From positions 310,001-374,000 of the forward strand of contig NZ_AP023416.1 in the NCBI RefSeq assembly GCF_018326305.1: 64,000 bases of DNA. Reading direction: 5' to 3'. The position numbers and the translations under genes were made by a program. The notes below the pieces were generated by a model. The model ran no database searches. It saw only the letters and a program-made list of their open reading frames with translations, and was not told where the DNA came from. The number at the start of each line of letters is the position of its first letter. Within the stretch, counting starts at the first letter, position 1. This DNA comes from Vescimonas fastidiosa (lineage in GTDB: Bacteria > Bacillota > Clostridia > Oscillospirales > Oscillospiraceae). This document shows positions 15,900 through 24,548 of the stretch, in pieces.

Positions 15900-17933
15900 T
15901 CACTGGATCAGGGTGTTCTCCCCGGAAATCGTGGTGTCCGCGGAGGCGCTGGAGAAATAGGCGTTGATGATGTCCCGGGCGATGGGGGCCAGGTTGGAGC
16001 CGCCGCCGCCCTGCTCAATGACCACGCACACGGCGATCTGGGGATCGTCGTAGGGGGCAAAGGCCACGAAGCAGCCGTTGGAGAGCTCGCCGCCGGTCTC
16101 CGCCGTACCGGTTTTACAGCCCACGGGTACGATGCAGCTGTTAAAGACATAGCTGAGGCTCCCGGTGGCCAGACCCCGTGCGCCGGACTTTACCGCCTCC
16201 AGGGTGCTGTCCGCCATGTCCACATGGTTGCTGGGGCCCTTGTTGTAGGCGTAGACCACGGAGGAATTGTCGTAGGCCTTGGCGCTTTTCAGCAGGTGGG
16301 CGTCGTAATGGTCGCCGCCGCTGACCAGAGTGGCCACATAGTTTGCCAGCTGCAGGGGGGTGAAGAGGTTATAGGACTGGCCGATGGCGGCGGTAATGGT
16401 CTGGCCGTCGGTCCAGGTCTCGCCGATCTCCTCGGCGTACTCGGGACTGGCCAGCACCCCCTTGGAGTCGCCGATCTCAATGCCCGTGCTGCGGCCCAGG
16501 CCGAACTGGCTGGCGTAGTCGTCCAGCCGCCGAATGCCCGTGAGCCGCCCCACCTCGTAGAAGAAGTAGTTGCAGGACACGGTGATAGCCTGGGACACAT
16601 TCACCGCCCCGTGGGTGCCGCCGGTGGCGTTATAGATCCAGCACTTGGGCTGGGGGAACTCGTAGTAGGTGTAGATGCCCCGGTCCACAATGGTGGTGGA
16701 GGGGGTGATCACCCCGGATTCCAGCCCCGCCACGGAGGTGCAGAGCTTAAAGGTGGAGCCGGGGGCATAGGTGCCGTCGGTGGCCCGGTTGAACATGGGC
16801 AGGGCCGGGTCCTTGCTCCAGCTGTCGTACATCTCGTCCCACCGGTTCAGGTCGTAGGTGGGGTAGCTGGCCAGGGCCAGCACATCCCCGGTGCCCACGC
16901 CGATGACCGCCGCCGCGCCGCCCCGGGCCACGCCGTCTCTGCCGGTCATGGACTGGATGGTGGCGGCCAGGGAGTCCTCGGCCACCTTTTGCAGGTCGAT
17001 GTCAATGGTCAGGGCCACGGTGTTGCCGGGCTGGGGCTCCTTGGCGTAAAGCTCGCCGGTAACCTTGCCGTTTTTGTCGGTGGTCACCAGCTTCACGCCG
17101 TTTACGCCGTGGAGATATTGCTCAAAGGCCTCCTCCACGCCGCCCTTTCCCACCAGGTCGTCCATGGAGTAGTCGCTGTTGTCCTTGTATTTTTCGTTCC
17201 AGTCCTCGGCGAAGATGCGGCTCACCCGGCCCAGGATGTGGGCGGCATAGGTGGTGTTATACACCCGCTGGCTGGAGGTGCCTGTGGACACGCCTGCAAA
17301 GTGGCCGTCCACCACCTGGCTGATCACCCGCACCGGCACATCCTCGGCGAACACATAGCCGCCGGAAACCTCCGCGCCGTACCGCACCCCGGCGATGAGC
17401 CGGGCCTGCTGGTCGGTGTAGTCGGAGGAAATGGTGTAGATCTTCCGCAGCTTGGCCATCATCTCGTCGCCGGAGAGGGACAGGGTGATCTGCTCCTCCC
17501 CGGAATAGGCGATCTTGTAGTCGTCCATCCAGGTTGTAAAGGCCTCGCCGGGCTCCAGGTCCGTCAGGCCGTAGGGGTCGTCCCGGCCCAGGGGCAGGGG
17601 GTCGATCCAGGTGAGGCCCTCCTGGGTGCAGAGCTCCAGAAGCCGCCACACTGCCGCGTTGCACGCAGCGTCATCGGCAAAGCTCTCGGCGGAGAATTTC
17701 AGGGTGTAGGTCAGGCGGTTGGACACCAGCACCTTGCCGTTTCGGTCGGTGATGATGCCCCGGCTGGTCTCCACCACCTCCCGCTTGGCGGTGCCGGCGG
17801 CGGAAAGAGCCCGGTAGCTGTCTCCCTCAACGATCTGGTAATGCACCAGCAGAATGCCGAACAGGCACAGCACCGCCGCAAACACGCTCAGCAGCACGAT
17901 GAGCCGGGTGCGGTAGGGATTATTTTTTTTCAT
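15900..17933 (-). CDS. Penicillin-binding protein 2 (elongasome transpeptidase)
   Basis: 677 residues. It cross-links peptidoglycan during side-wall growth. One N-terminal membrane span (residues 9-31, LIVLLSVFAAVLCLFGILLV) precedes the pedestal domain (ETSRGIITDRNGKVL). Transpeptidase motifs are STFK near residue 392 (nucleophile Ser), SCN in TVSCNYFFYEVG and KTG in CKTGTAETGG. AGGAGG lies ten bases before the ATG at 17933. It follows mreC and mreD on the same strand, the usual mre-PBP2 order (mrdA-like). Ends directly at repeat copy B. Confidence 0.93.
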   Translation of the reverse strand: MKKNNPYRTRLIVLLSVFAAVLCLFGILLVHYQIVEGDSYRALSAAGTAKREVVETSRGIITDRNGKVLVSNRLTYTLKFSAESFADDAACNAAVWRLLELCTQEGLTWIDPLPLGRDDPYGLTDLEPGEAFTTWMDDYKIAYSGEEQITLSLSGDEMMAKLRKIYTISSDYTDQQARLIAGVRYGAEVSGGYVFAEDVPVRVISQVVDGHFAGVSTGTSSQRVYNTTYAAHILGRVSRIFAEDWNEKYKDNSDYSMDDLVGKGGVEEAFEQYLHGVNGVKLVTTDKNGKVTGELYAKEPQPGNTVALTIDIDLQKVAEDSLAATIQSMTGRDGVARGGAAAVIGVGTGDVLALASYPTYDLNRWDEMYDSWSKDPALPMFNRATDGTYAPGSTFKLCTSVAGLESGVITPSTTIVDRGIYTYYEFPQPKCWIYNATGGTHGAVNVSQAITVSCNYFFYEVGRLTGIRRLDDYASQFGLGRSTGIEIGDSKGVLASPEYAEEIGETWTDGQTITAAIGQSYNLFTPLQLANYVATLVSGGDHYDAHLLKSAKAYDNSSVVYAYNKGPSNHVDMADSTLEAVKSGARGLATGSLSYVFNSCIVPVGCKTGTAETGGELSNGCFVAFAPYDDPQIAVCVVIEQGGGGSNLAPIARDIINAYFSSASADTTISGENTLIQ

Positions 17934-17991
17934 GGGTCAGAGTTCCTCCTTTCCAGAGGGGCAAAGAGTCGAAAAAACCTTTCGGTGGGCC

Positions 17992-18498
17992 TTATTCCCG
18001 GTCAAACACCCGCCGCAGCTTCCGCATGGGCAGATATACCAGGGGCATCAGGGGCAGGGTCAGCAGTAGCTCCTTGCCCAGCAGCATCAGGGCGGAGAGG
18101 GGGGTGAAGTCCACCTTTGCCTGCAAAAACAGGATGTTCAGCACAGAGCAGCACACCATGCTCAGCACCCCGCACAGCATACAGCAGAAAAACGGCCACG
18201 ACAGCACCTTGGCCGACAGCAGCTGCGTCGCCACGAACACCACCAGAAACGACACCGTGTAAAAGCACGGCAGCACCCCCGGCATGGTCAGGTCCATCAG
18301 CAGCCCCAGGGCCAGGGTGTAAATGGCGCTTTCGTGGGCGGTCTCCAAGGCGGCTACCGTGGACACCAGCACCGGGAATATAAAGGGATGCACCCCCCAT
18401 ACCCGCAGATGCACCAGCCCGAAGCACTGGACCAGGATGAAAAGCAGGGAGACCAGGGTGTAAGAGAGCCACTTATATACATAGCCACGACGTTCCAC
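17992..18498 (-). CDS. mreD: Rod-shape determining membrane protein MreD
   Basis: 168 residues from a GTG at 18498, chosen because GAGGGG lies six bases before it, ten bases after the mreC stop. Five or six hydrophobic segments are visible (WLSYTLVSLLFILVQCFGLV, FIFPVLVSTVAALE, TLALGLLMDLTMPG, PFFCCMLCGVLSMVCCSVL, LLLTLPLMPLVYLPM), and GLLMDL is typical of MreD. It is an inner-membrane elongasome component linking MreC to PBP2 and RodA. Its sequence is poorly conserved, so position between mreC and PBP2 is a main part of the evidence. Confidence 0.88.
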   Translation of the reverse strand: MERRGYVYKWLSYTLVSLLFILVQCFGLVHLRVWGVHPFIFPVLVSTVAALETAHESAIYTLALGLLMDLTMPGVLPCFYTVSFLVVFVATQLLSAKVLSWPFFCCMLCGVLSMVCCSVLNILFLQAKVDFTPLSALMLLGKELLLTLPLMPLVYLPMRKLRRVFDRE

Positions 18499-18508
18499 AG
18501 CGCACCCC

Positions 18509-19342
18509 TCAGTCCACAATGTCAAAGGCGGTGATGACGAACACCTGCACCAGGCTCTCCGGCCGGACATTGGGCTGCACCACGGCGTACTGGGTCAGGC
18601 CCGAGTCGTCCGTGCGTACATCCTCCACCGAGCCGATGACCAGGCCCGAGGGGAAGTAGCCGCCCAGGCCCGAGGTAAGCACCAGGTCGCCGCCCACCGG
18701 GGGATTGGTGCCGGAGAGATAGTTGAGCTTCACCTTGCCGCTGCTCATTAAGGACAGGTCGCCCATAGCCACGGCGGCCTCCCCGGTGCGGAACACCGTG
18801 GCGCCGAACTGGGCCTGGGTGTCCAAAACCGTTGCCACGGTACACCAGTTGAGCCCCACCTCCGTCACCACGCCCACCAGGGCGCCGTACTCATCCACCA
18901 CGCAGTTGTTCACGGCTACGCCGCTGCTTGTGCCCCGGTTCAGGGTCAGGGTGGAGGCCCAGTTGGAGTTTTCGTACTGGGTCACCTTGGCGCTTTCAAA
19001 GGTGAAGTCCCTGCGCTGCTGGCGCAGATTCAGGAGGTTGCGCAGGCGCTCGTTTTCCTGGCTGTCCGTCTGGGCCTGGCGGTTGGCCTCCTCCAGCTCC
19101 GCAATGCGCTTTTTCAGCTCCTCGTTCTCCTTTTGCAGGGTGTCCACATCGTCGAATTTATCGCTGATAGACCCCACCCAGTTGCCGATGGCGGCCCCGG
19201 CGGAGCGGAAGGGGGAGGCGATGGTCCCGGCAATGTTATCCAGCAGTCCCGTCCCGGTGGCGGAGAGGATGGACAGCGTCAGCACAATGACCACCGCCGC
19301 CGCCAGGATCCATATTCCCATTTTGTTAAAAAAATTCTTCAT
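18509..19342 (-). CDS. mreC: Rod-shape determining protein MreC
   Basis: 277 residues. One N-terminal membrane anchor (WILAAAVVIVLTLSILSATG), a coiled coil at about residues 65-105 (LQKENEELKKRIAELEEANR), then the MreC beta-barrel domain with NRGTSSGVAVNNCVVDEYGALVG read in parts and GGYFPSGLVIGSVEDV. Periplasm-like side scaffold of the elongasome. ATG at 19342 follows GGAGTAAACT. The mreB gene is not in the window, so mreC heads this part of the cluster after maf. Confidence 0.95.
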   Translation of the reverse strand: MKNFFNKMGIWILAAAVVIVLTLSILSATGTGLLDNIAGTIASPFRSAGAAIGNWVGSISDKFDDVDTLQKENEELKKRIAELEEANRQAQTDSQENERLRNLLNLRQQRRDFTFESAKVTQYENSNWASTLTLNRGTSSGVAVNNCVVDEYGALVGVVTEVGLNWCTVATVLDTQAQFGATVFRTGEAAVAMGDLSLMSSGKVKLNYLSGTNPPVGGDLVLTSGLGGYFPSGLVIGSVEDVRTDDSGLTQYAVVQPNVRPESLVQVFVITAFDIVD

Positions 19343-19345
19343 AGT

Positions 19346-19924
19346 TTACTCCAAAAGCTCGATCCCGAAGTCCCTGAGCATATCCGCCAGCATGCCCACC
19401 GGCAGACCCATCACATTGAAAAAGTCTCCGTCGATGCGCTCCACCAGCAGCGCGCCCTTGCCCTGGACGCCATAGGCCCCGGCCTTGTCCATGGGCTCTC
19501 CGGTGCGAATGTAGGCCCGCAGCTCCTTTTCCGTGGCCGGACGGAAATACACATCCGTTTTTTGGGCCCGGGTGGAGATTTTCGTCCCCCGGCGCACGGT
19601 CACGCCGGTACATACCGTGTGCCGCTCCCCGGAGAGCATGGTGAGCATCTCCAGGGCCTCGGCCTCATCCCGGGGCTTTCCCAGGCGCTTTTCCCTTAAA
19701 AAAACCATGGTGTCGGCGGTGATGATAAGCTCATCCTCCCTGCACAGCAGGGCCGCCGCGTCGGACTTCTCCCGGGAGATGAACTGCACGATCTCCTCCG
19801 GGGACAGGTTTTCCGGATAGCGCTCCTCCACCTCCGGCACCCGGATGTCAAAATCCGTGATGCCCATGCGGCCCAGCAGCTCCTGCCGCCGGGGTGACCC
19901 GGAGGCCAAAACGATCCTCTCCAT
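19346..19924 (-). CDS. maf: Maf-like nucleoside triphosphate pyrophosphatase
   Basis: 192 residues. Maf proteins hydrolyse dTTP/UTP or modified nucleotides to monophosphates. The signature LASGSPRRQELLGRMG is at residues 6-21; the catalytic ITADTMVFL motif is near 68-76 with the conserved Asp; GKPRDEAEALEMLTMLSG follows, and GAYGVQGKGALLVERIDGDF marks the C-terminal part. The ATG at 19924 follows GGAGGTAAGGCT. maf precedes mreC in Bacillus and Clostridia too, and the three-base gap to mreC suggests one transcript. Confidence 0.94.
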   Translation of the reverse strand: MERIVLASGSPRRQELLGRMGITDFDIRVPEVEERYPENLSPEEIVQFISREKSDAAALLCREDELIITADTMVFLREKRLGKPRDEAEALEMLTMLSGERHTVCTGVTVRRGTKISTRAQKTDVYFRPATEKELRAYIRTGEPMDKAGAYGVQGKGALLVERIDGDFFNVMGLPVGMLADMLRDFGIELLE

Positions 19925-19928
19925 AGCC

Positions 19929-20378
19929 TTACCTCCCGGTGGAGCCGAAGCCCCCGACGCCCCGCTCCGTTTCGTCCAGCTCCGGCACCAAATGTACCCG
20001 GGGCTGCACCACCGGTGTCACCATAAGCTGCGCAATTCTGTCACCGGGCTGCACCGTGTAGGACACATCGGAGAGGTTCACAAGCCCCACGGCGATCTCG
20101 CCCCGATAGTCGCTGTCGATGACGCCCACGCCGTTGGAAAGGCACACGCCCTGCTTGATGCCCAGCCCGCTCCGGGCGAACACCAGGGCCACATAGTCGG
20201 CAGAGGGCAGGGCGATGGCGATGCCCGTGGGCACCGTCTGCCGCGCTCCGGGGGCCAGGGTCACAGGGCTGTCGATGCAGGCCAGCAAATCCATGGCCGC
20301 CGAGCCGGGGGTGGCAAACTTGGGTAGGGGAAAGTCCTTGCCCATCTTGGGATGTACCGCTTTGATTTTCAGTTCCAT
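19929..20378 (-). CDS. dut: Deoxyuridine 5'-triphosphate nucleotidohydrolase
   Basis: 149 residues, trimeric dUTPase length. It cleaves dUTP to dUMP, keeping uracil out of DNA and feeding dTMP synthesis. Five conserved motifs: PGSAAMDLLA (I), ARSGLGIKQGV (II), NGVGVIDSDYRGEI (III), GDRIAQLMVTPV (IV), and the C-terminal RGVGGFGSTG (V). It is the first gene of the dut-maf-mreC-mreD-PBP2 run. The AT-rich stretch at 20400-20450 upstream probably holds the promoter. Confidence 0.95.
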   Translation of the reverse strand: MELKIKAVHPKMGKDFPLPKFATPGSAAMDLLACIDSPVTLAPGARQTVPTGIAIALPSADYVALVFARSGLGIKQGVCLSNGVGVIDSDYRGEIAVGLVNLSDVSYTVQPGDRIAQLMVTPVVQPRVHLVPELDETERGVGGFGSTGR

Positions 20379-20450
20379 GGGGTCAACCTCTCAAAAAGTA
20401 AATACAAATAGTAATATTATATGATAATAATACAATTATCTATCAGAATT

Positions 20451-22514
20451 TTACTCGACTCCCCTGTAAAACAGGCCGCGAGTGAAGTCTGCGGGGGCGG
20501 GGAAATCTTCCCCCTGATACCGCCGCAGGATGTCCAGAGCCTCCTCCGCCGTCTCGGTGGTGAAGCGGAGCCGGGCCCAGGTGAGGCCGCATTTTTTCCA
20601 CTGGGGCTTATCCGCCAGATACAGGGCCTTGCTGTTTTGAATCTCGCTGCGGCAGCCGTGGGCGCAGAGAAGGGGAAAGGCTGCGCCGGTCCGGTCTGTG
20701 AGGGTGCCGCCGTTTCCATGGCTGCACTGACCGCTGCACCGCAGGGGGCAGTTCTCTGTGATCATCAGCGGCAGCCGCCCGTAGACCACAGCCTCGCAGG
20801 GCAGGTACTTGGAAAGGTCCCGCACCTGCTGGTGCCGCAGCTCCGGGGACACCGTGGCGGCGGTCACACCCAGCTGCCCCAGGAAAAGCAGGGAGAGACT
20901 GTTAAACACATTCAGGCCCATGTCGCCCCGAATTTCCAGACCCAGACCGGCTACAATGGGCAGGTGGCCCAGGTTGCTCACCGCCACGGCGGAGAGCCGG
21001 GGGTGGGACTGCAGGACCTTTCGGAAAGCGGCCTCGTCCTCCGTGCGGAAAACCCGGGGCAGCACGGCGCAGAGCCTTGTGTACCCGGCGTATTCCTCCA
21101 GGTCAATGGCATCCAATAGGGCAAGGGGCAGGTATAGATAGTCCACGGCCTTGGCCAGCTCCGGTGTGAGCTGGTGGGCATAGGTGACGGAGGCGGTGAG
21201 CTTCGGCGCGCCTGTGCAGGCCGCTGGAGCCGGGGGCGGCGCCGGGGTGTCAAGGACGCGCCGGGGCGGCTTTTCCGTCAGCAGCGCCCGGAGCCGGGAA
21301 AGGGCCTCCCGCCGCAGAGCGTTGATGCTTCCGGCGGAGAGCATCAGCCCCTCCTCCAGGGAAATATCTATCCTGCGGCACACAAATTCCGTGCCGCCGG
21401 TTTTTTGCAGCCGGGCGCGCAGCTCCTCCTCCGTCAGGGAGCGGCTTCGGGCCGCCTCCGGCACGGGGCCGTCTACGGTGACCTGCCGCCCGTCCGGGAG
21501 AGCCGCCGTCAGGAGGGCCCGGGCTCCCGCCGCTATCCGGCAGGTGAAGTCCACCGCCACGGGCCGATTCTCCGCCCCGTTTTCATAGGTTTTGCGCACC
21601 TGCGCAAACCAGTCCTCGGGCCAGCGGGCATTTTCGGGCCGCATACCGAACATGGCCGCGCCCCGGTGTCCGGTCCAGTATCCATCGGTAAAGCCGCTGC
21701 GGGAAAAGGCCTGCTCCAGCTGCGCCGACTCTGCCGGGGAGGGGGGACGCTTTTCATCCAGCAGGCGGCGGTAAATGCCCGTCACCGCCCCCACATACTC
21801 GGGCCGCTTCATGCGTCCCTCGATTTTCAGGCACGCCACCCCCATTTCCTCCATTTGCCGGAGATAGGGGGAGAGATTGTTGTCCTTTAAGCTCAGCAGG
21901 TATCCGCGCTTTTCGCCCAGGGCATAGGGCAGCCGGCAGGGCTGGGCGCAGGTGCCCCGGTTACCGCTGCGGCCGCCGATCATGGCGCTCATGGCGCACT
22001 GGCCGGAGTAGCACATACACAATGCTCCGTGGCCGAACACCTCTACCTCCGCTCCGCAGCGGCGGCAGATGACTTCCGTGTCGTGGGCGGAAAGCTCCCG
22101 GGCCAGCACCACCCGCTCCATGCCCAGCTCCGCCGCCAGACGGGCTCCGGCCAGGGTGTGCAGGCTCATCTGGGTGCTGGCGTGGAGGGGCTGATCCGGG
22201 GCCACCTGCCGGGCCAAAAGCCACAGGCCCCAGTCCTGCACCAGCACCGCGTCCACACCCCAGGCGCTGGCCTTGCGGAGGGTCTCCGCCGCCTCGGGCA
22301 GCTCCCGGTCGGTGAGGAGGGTGTTGAGGGTCAGGTAGACCTTCACCCCATGCCGGTGGCAGTAGTCCACGGCCTGGGGAAAGGTTTCATCGGTAAAATT
22401 TCGGGCGCTGCGGCGGGCGTTGAAGCTGCCCAGGCCCATGTATACGGCATCGGCCCCGTTTTGCACGGCGGCCAGCAGGGCCTCCGGAGACCCGGCAGGG
22501 GAGAGAAGCTCCAT
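20451..22514 (-). CDS. Peptidase U32 family protein with C-terminal DUF3656
   Basis: 687 residues. The U32 core runs to about 330: ELLSPAGSPEALLAAVQNGADAVYMG at the start, LNTLLTDREL, the EVFGHGALCMCYSGQCAMS cysteine signature near 165-185 and NRGTCAQPCRLPY. The remaining part is the DUF3656-type extension. Some U32 members (RlhA, TrhP) catalyse hydroxylation of cytidine in 23S rRNA or uridine in tRNA using prephenate-derived electrons and an iron-sulfur cluster (family knowledge); the extended form fits RlhA best. Its ATG overlaps the zapA stop by one base (TAATG), so the two are translationally coupled. Confidence 0.87.
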   Translation of the reverse strand: MELLSPAGSPEALLAAVQNGADAVYMGLGSFNARRSARNFTDETFPQAVDYCHRHGVKVYLTLNTLLTDRELPEAAETLRKASAWGVDAVLVQDWGLWLLARQVAPDQPLHASTQMSLHTLAGARLAAELGMERVVLARELSAHDTEVICRRCGAEVEVFGHGALCMCYSGQCAMSAMIGGRSGNRGTCAQPCRLPYALGEKRGYLLSLKDNNLSPYLRQMEEMGVACLKIEGRMKRPEYVGAVTGIYRRLLDEKRPPSPAESAQLEQAFSRSGFTDGYWTGHRGAAMFGMRPENARWPEDWFAQVRKTYENGAENRPVAVDFTCRIAAGARALLTAALPDGRQVTVDGPVPEAARSRSLTEEELRARLQKTGGTEFVCRRIDISLEEGLMLSAGSINALRREALSRLRALLTEKPPRRVLDTPAPPPAPAACTGAPKLTASVTYAHQLTPELAKAVDYLYLPLALLDAIDLEEYAGYTRLCAVLPRVFRTEDEAAFRKVLQSHPRLSAVAVSNLGHLPIVAGLGLEIRGDMGLNVFNSLSLLFLGQLGVTAATVSPELRHQQVRDLSKYLPCEAVVYGRLPLMITENCPLRCSGQCSHGNGGTLTDRTGAAFPLLCAHGCRSEIQNSKALYLADKPQWKKCGLTWARLRFTTETAEEALDILRRYQGEDFPAPADFTRGLFYRGVE

Positions 22515-22834
22515 TACTTCCGGCCCTGCTGCTGGGCCTTGTAGAGCTGGCGCTTCAGCTCGGAGGCCTCGTTTTTGGCCTGAGCGGCCTCGTCCAGATA
22601 GCTCTTTACCTGGCGGCGCAGGTTCTCCGCCGTCTGCTCGCTTTTCAGCAGCTCGTCGGCCAGGTTTACCGCCGCCAGCACCGCTGCGTCGCCCCGGCCC
22701 ACCTTGGCCCCTGCGATGATCTCGGTCATTTTTTTGTCCACCAGGCTCGCCACCTGCTCCATATAGGCGGTGTTTTCCTCGGCCACCAGGGTGTAGTCCT
22801 CGCCGCAGATGTTCACTGTGATTCGATTCGCCAT
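22514..22834 (-). CDS. zapA: Cell division protein ZapA
   Basis: 106 residues. ZapA binds and bundles FtsZ filaments at the Z-ring. The N-terminal NRITVNICGEDYTLVAEE strand region and the following DKKMTEIIAGAKVGRGDAAVLAAVNLADEL helix are diagnostic; the C-terminus is a long coiled coil (residues 65-106). The ATG at 22834 follows AGGAGGCAGCT. A weak -10 box TATAAT lies about 50 bases upstream on the minus strand. It leads the U32 gene, a pairing common in Firmicutes. Confidence 0.93.
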   Translation of the reverse strand: MANRITVNICGEDYTLVAEENTAYMEQVASLVDKKMTEIIAGAKVGRGDAAVLAAVNLADELLKSEQTAENLRRQVKSYLDEAAQAKNEASELKRQLYKAQQQGRK

Positions 22835-22969
22835 AGCTGCCTCCTGTTCTTTTTCCGAAAAAGGGTATACATCCTCATACTAAATCACTTTATTATAGCA
22901 CATTTTTCCATGGGGAAAAGCCTTTTCTGTATGAAAATAAAAAATTAACAAATAAAACGCTTTCGCGGC

Positions 22970-22998
22970 TTTACGAAAAGGGGGTTTTCGTGTAAAAT
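22970..22998 (+). promoter_or_regulatory. Promoter of the dnaD-like gene
   Basis: TTTACG (22970-22975), 17-base spacer, TAAAAT (22993-22998), 76 bases before the ATG. Confidence 0.6.
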
Positions 22999-23016
22999 AT
23001 ACTCTGCATTATTGTG

Positions 23017-23053
23017 CAGTCTTTTTGACAGAAAAACGAAGCTTTTTCGCCGG
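23017..23053. repeat. End fragment of the 180-bp repeat
   Basis: GCAGTCTTTTTGACAGAAAAACGAAGCTTTTTCGCC matches the hairpin end of copies B and C. It lies in the dnaD-like 5' leader. Confidence 0.6.
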
Positions 23054-23073
23054 TATTTGAAAGGGGAGGGCGT

Positions 23074-23964
23074 ATGGCAGGCTATATAATTCAGGATCGG
23101 GAGCAGATGCTCACCCTGCCTGCCCGGCAGGTGGACGCCCTGCTGGACCTTTCCGACGGCGACGCGGCGCTGCTGTACCTGTGCCTTATGCGCGTGGAGG
23201 GGGCGGTGACGCCGGAGCAGCTGATGGAAAAGCTGCACCTGAGCGCCCTGCGGCTCCAGGCGGCCCAGACCAAGCTGGAGAAGCTGGGCCTCATCCGTGC
23301 CCAGGCCCTGCCGGTGCCGGAGCCCCCGCGCCGGCCGGCGGAGTTTACCGACCGGGAGCTGGGGGACCTGCTGCGGGACGGCGAATTTCAAATGCTGGTG
23401 GAGGAGACGGAGCGGGCCCTGGGCAAAAAGCTCACCACCATGGACCTGAAGCGTCTGGCCAGCCTCCACCGGGAGGTGGGGCTGCCGGCGGATGTGATCT
23501 TCCTGCTGGTGCGCCACTGCGTAGAAAACCAGGAGCTTTGCTACGGCCCGGGCCGCCGGCCCACGGTGGCCTTCATCGAGCGGGAGGGACACTACTGGGC
23601 AAAGCGGGGCCTGTTTGACCAGGAATCCGCCGCCCGGTTTCTCCGGTCGGTGTCCCAGCGCCGGGAGCGGACCGGGGAATACATGGCCGCCCTGCAAATG
23701 GGGGACCGCCGCCCGGTGGAGGCGGAGGAGAAGTACATCGGCCAGTGGATGGACTGGGGCTTTTCCCCGGAGATGGTGGCCATTGCCTACGAAAAAACAG
23801 TGCTGAAAAAGCAGGGCATGAACTGGAAATACTTAAACGGCATCCTGCGCCGCTGGAACCAGGAGGGCCTCCACACCCCGCAGGCCCTGGAGCAGGAAAA
23901 GCGGCCGGAACCTAAGTCCCAGCAGGGGAAAACCCAGGCCATTGAGGAATATATGAAGTGGTAA
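23074..23964 (+). CDS. DnaD-like replication initiation protein
   Basis: 296 residues. An N-terminal winged-helix part (TPEQLMEKLHLSALRLQAAQTKLEKLGLI, about residues 45-75) is followed by two DnaD/DnaB-type C-terminal domains: one near 90-170 (DGEFQMLVEETERALGKKLTTMDLKRLASLH) and one near 210-280 (EEKYIGQWMDWGFSPEMVAIAYEKTV, then MNWKYLNGILRRW, matching the YxxxILxxW motif). DnaD proteins remodel DNA at the origin and help load the helicase. The ATG follows GAAAGGGGAGGG. The next plus-strand gene is the helicase-loader-like ATPase, a common pairing in Clostridia. Confidence 0.9.
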   Translation: MAGYIIQDREQMLTLPARQVDALLDLSDGDAALLYLCLMRVEGAVTPEQLMEKLHLSALRLQAAQTKLEKLGLIRAQALPVPEPPRRPAEFTDRELGDLLRDGEFQMLVEETERALGKKLTTMDLKRLASLHREVGLPADVIFLLVRHCVENQELCYGPGRRPTVAFIEREGHYWAKRGLFDQESAARFLRSVSQRRERTGEYMAALQMGDRRPVEAEEKYIGQWMDWGFSPEMVAIAYEKTVLKKQGMNWKYLNGILRRWNQEGLHTPQALEQEKRPEPKSQQGKTQAIEEYMKW

Positions 23965-23999
23965 AGCACACTGGTCGTGGGGAGCCGCTCCCTTACGCA

Positions 24000-24470
24000 C
24001 CATCAAGAACCCACTGCACCGGGCGGACAGAGTCGTCCGCCCCTACAACGGTGAAATGAAAACTCCGTAGGGGCCGATGCCCACATCGGCCCGACGGTTC
24101 TGTACCGCACCCACGGCAGGGCACACGGGCCCTGGCCTACAAGGTGTTGTGTTATCGGGCCCGGGCGGACAGAGTCGTCCGCCCCTACACCCGCACACCC
24201 ATTATAAACTGTCATTCCGAGACCAGTGCGCACACTGGTCGTGGGGAGCGAACCGAGCGCTGCCGGTGGCAGAGGAAGCGAGGTGAGCGAGTGGCCGCGG
24301 TCAAAATTTCCAGCGTCCGCCGTAAGGCAGCGCAGAAATTTTGGGCACCGCAACAGGGTCATCCGTAATACCCTTGCACAAAGCCAAAGGGGAACGGATT
24401 GCCACAACCAGTGACATCGGTCACTGGTTTCGCAATGACAAGGGAAGTTTTTTGGAGAGGTGTTTTGCGT
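24000..24470. repeat. Palindromic repeat block with one copy of the 125-bp loop element (core 2)
   Basis: Holds GGGCGGACAGAGTCGTCCGCCC-CTAC twice, GTAGGGGCCGATGCCCACATCGGCCC, GGCAGGGCACACGGGCCCTGGCC, GTCATTCCGAGACCAGTGCGCACACTGGTC, and at about 24240-24362 the long element with GGGGAGCGAACCGAGCGCTG, GAGCGAGTGGCCGCGGTC and the AAAATTTC ... GAAATTTT pair. It ends with ATTGCCACAACCAGTGACATCGG...CGCAATGAC. A repeat tail GCGTCTGCGGACACAAACTCC follows at 24467-24488. No gene is supported between 23965 and 24548. Confidence 0.82.
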
Positions 24471-24498
24471 CTGCGGACACAAACTCCGGGAGACTTTT

Positions 24499-24526
24499 TT
24501 GATATAAACAGATAATAACATAGAAT
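24499..24526 (+). promoter_or_regulatory. Promoter of the helicase-loader-like gene
   Basis: TTGATA (24499-24504), 16-base spacer, TAGAAT (24521-24526), followed by AAGGGGGCAG as the ribosome site. Confidence 0.55.
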
Positions 24527-24548
24527 CAGGCACGAAGGGGGCAGACAT

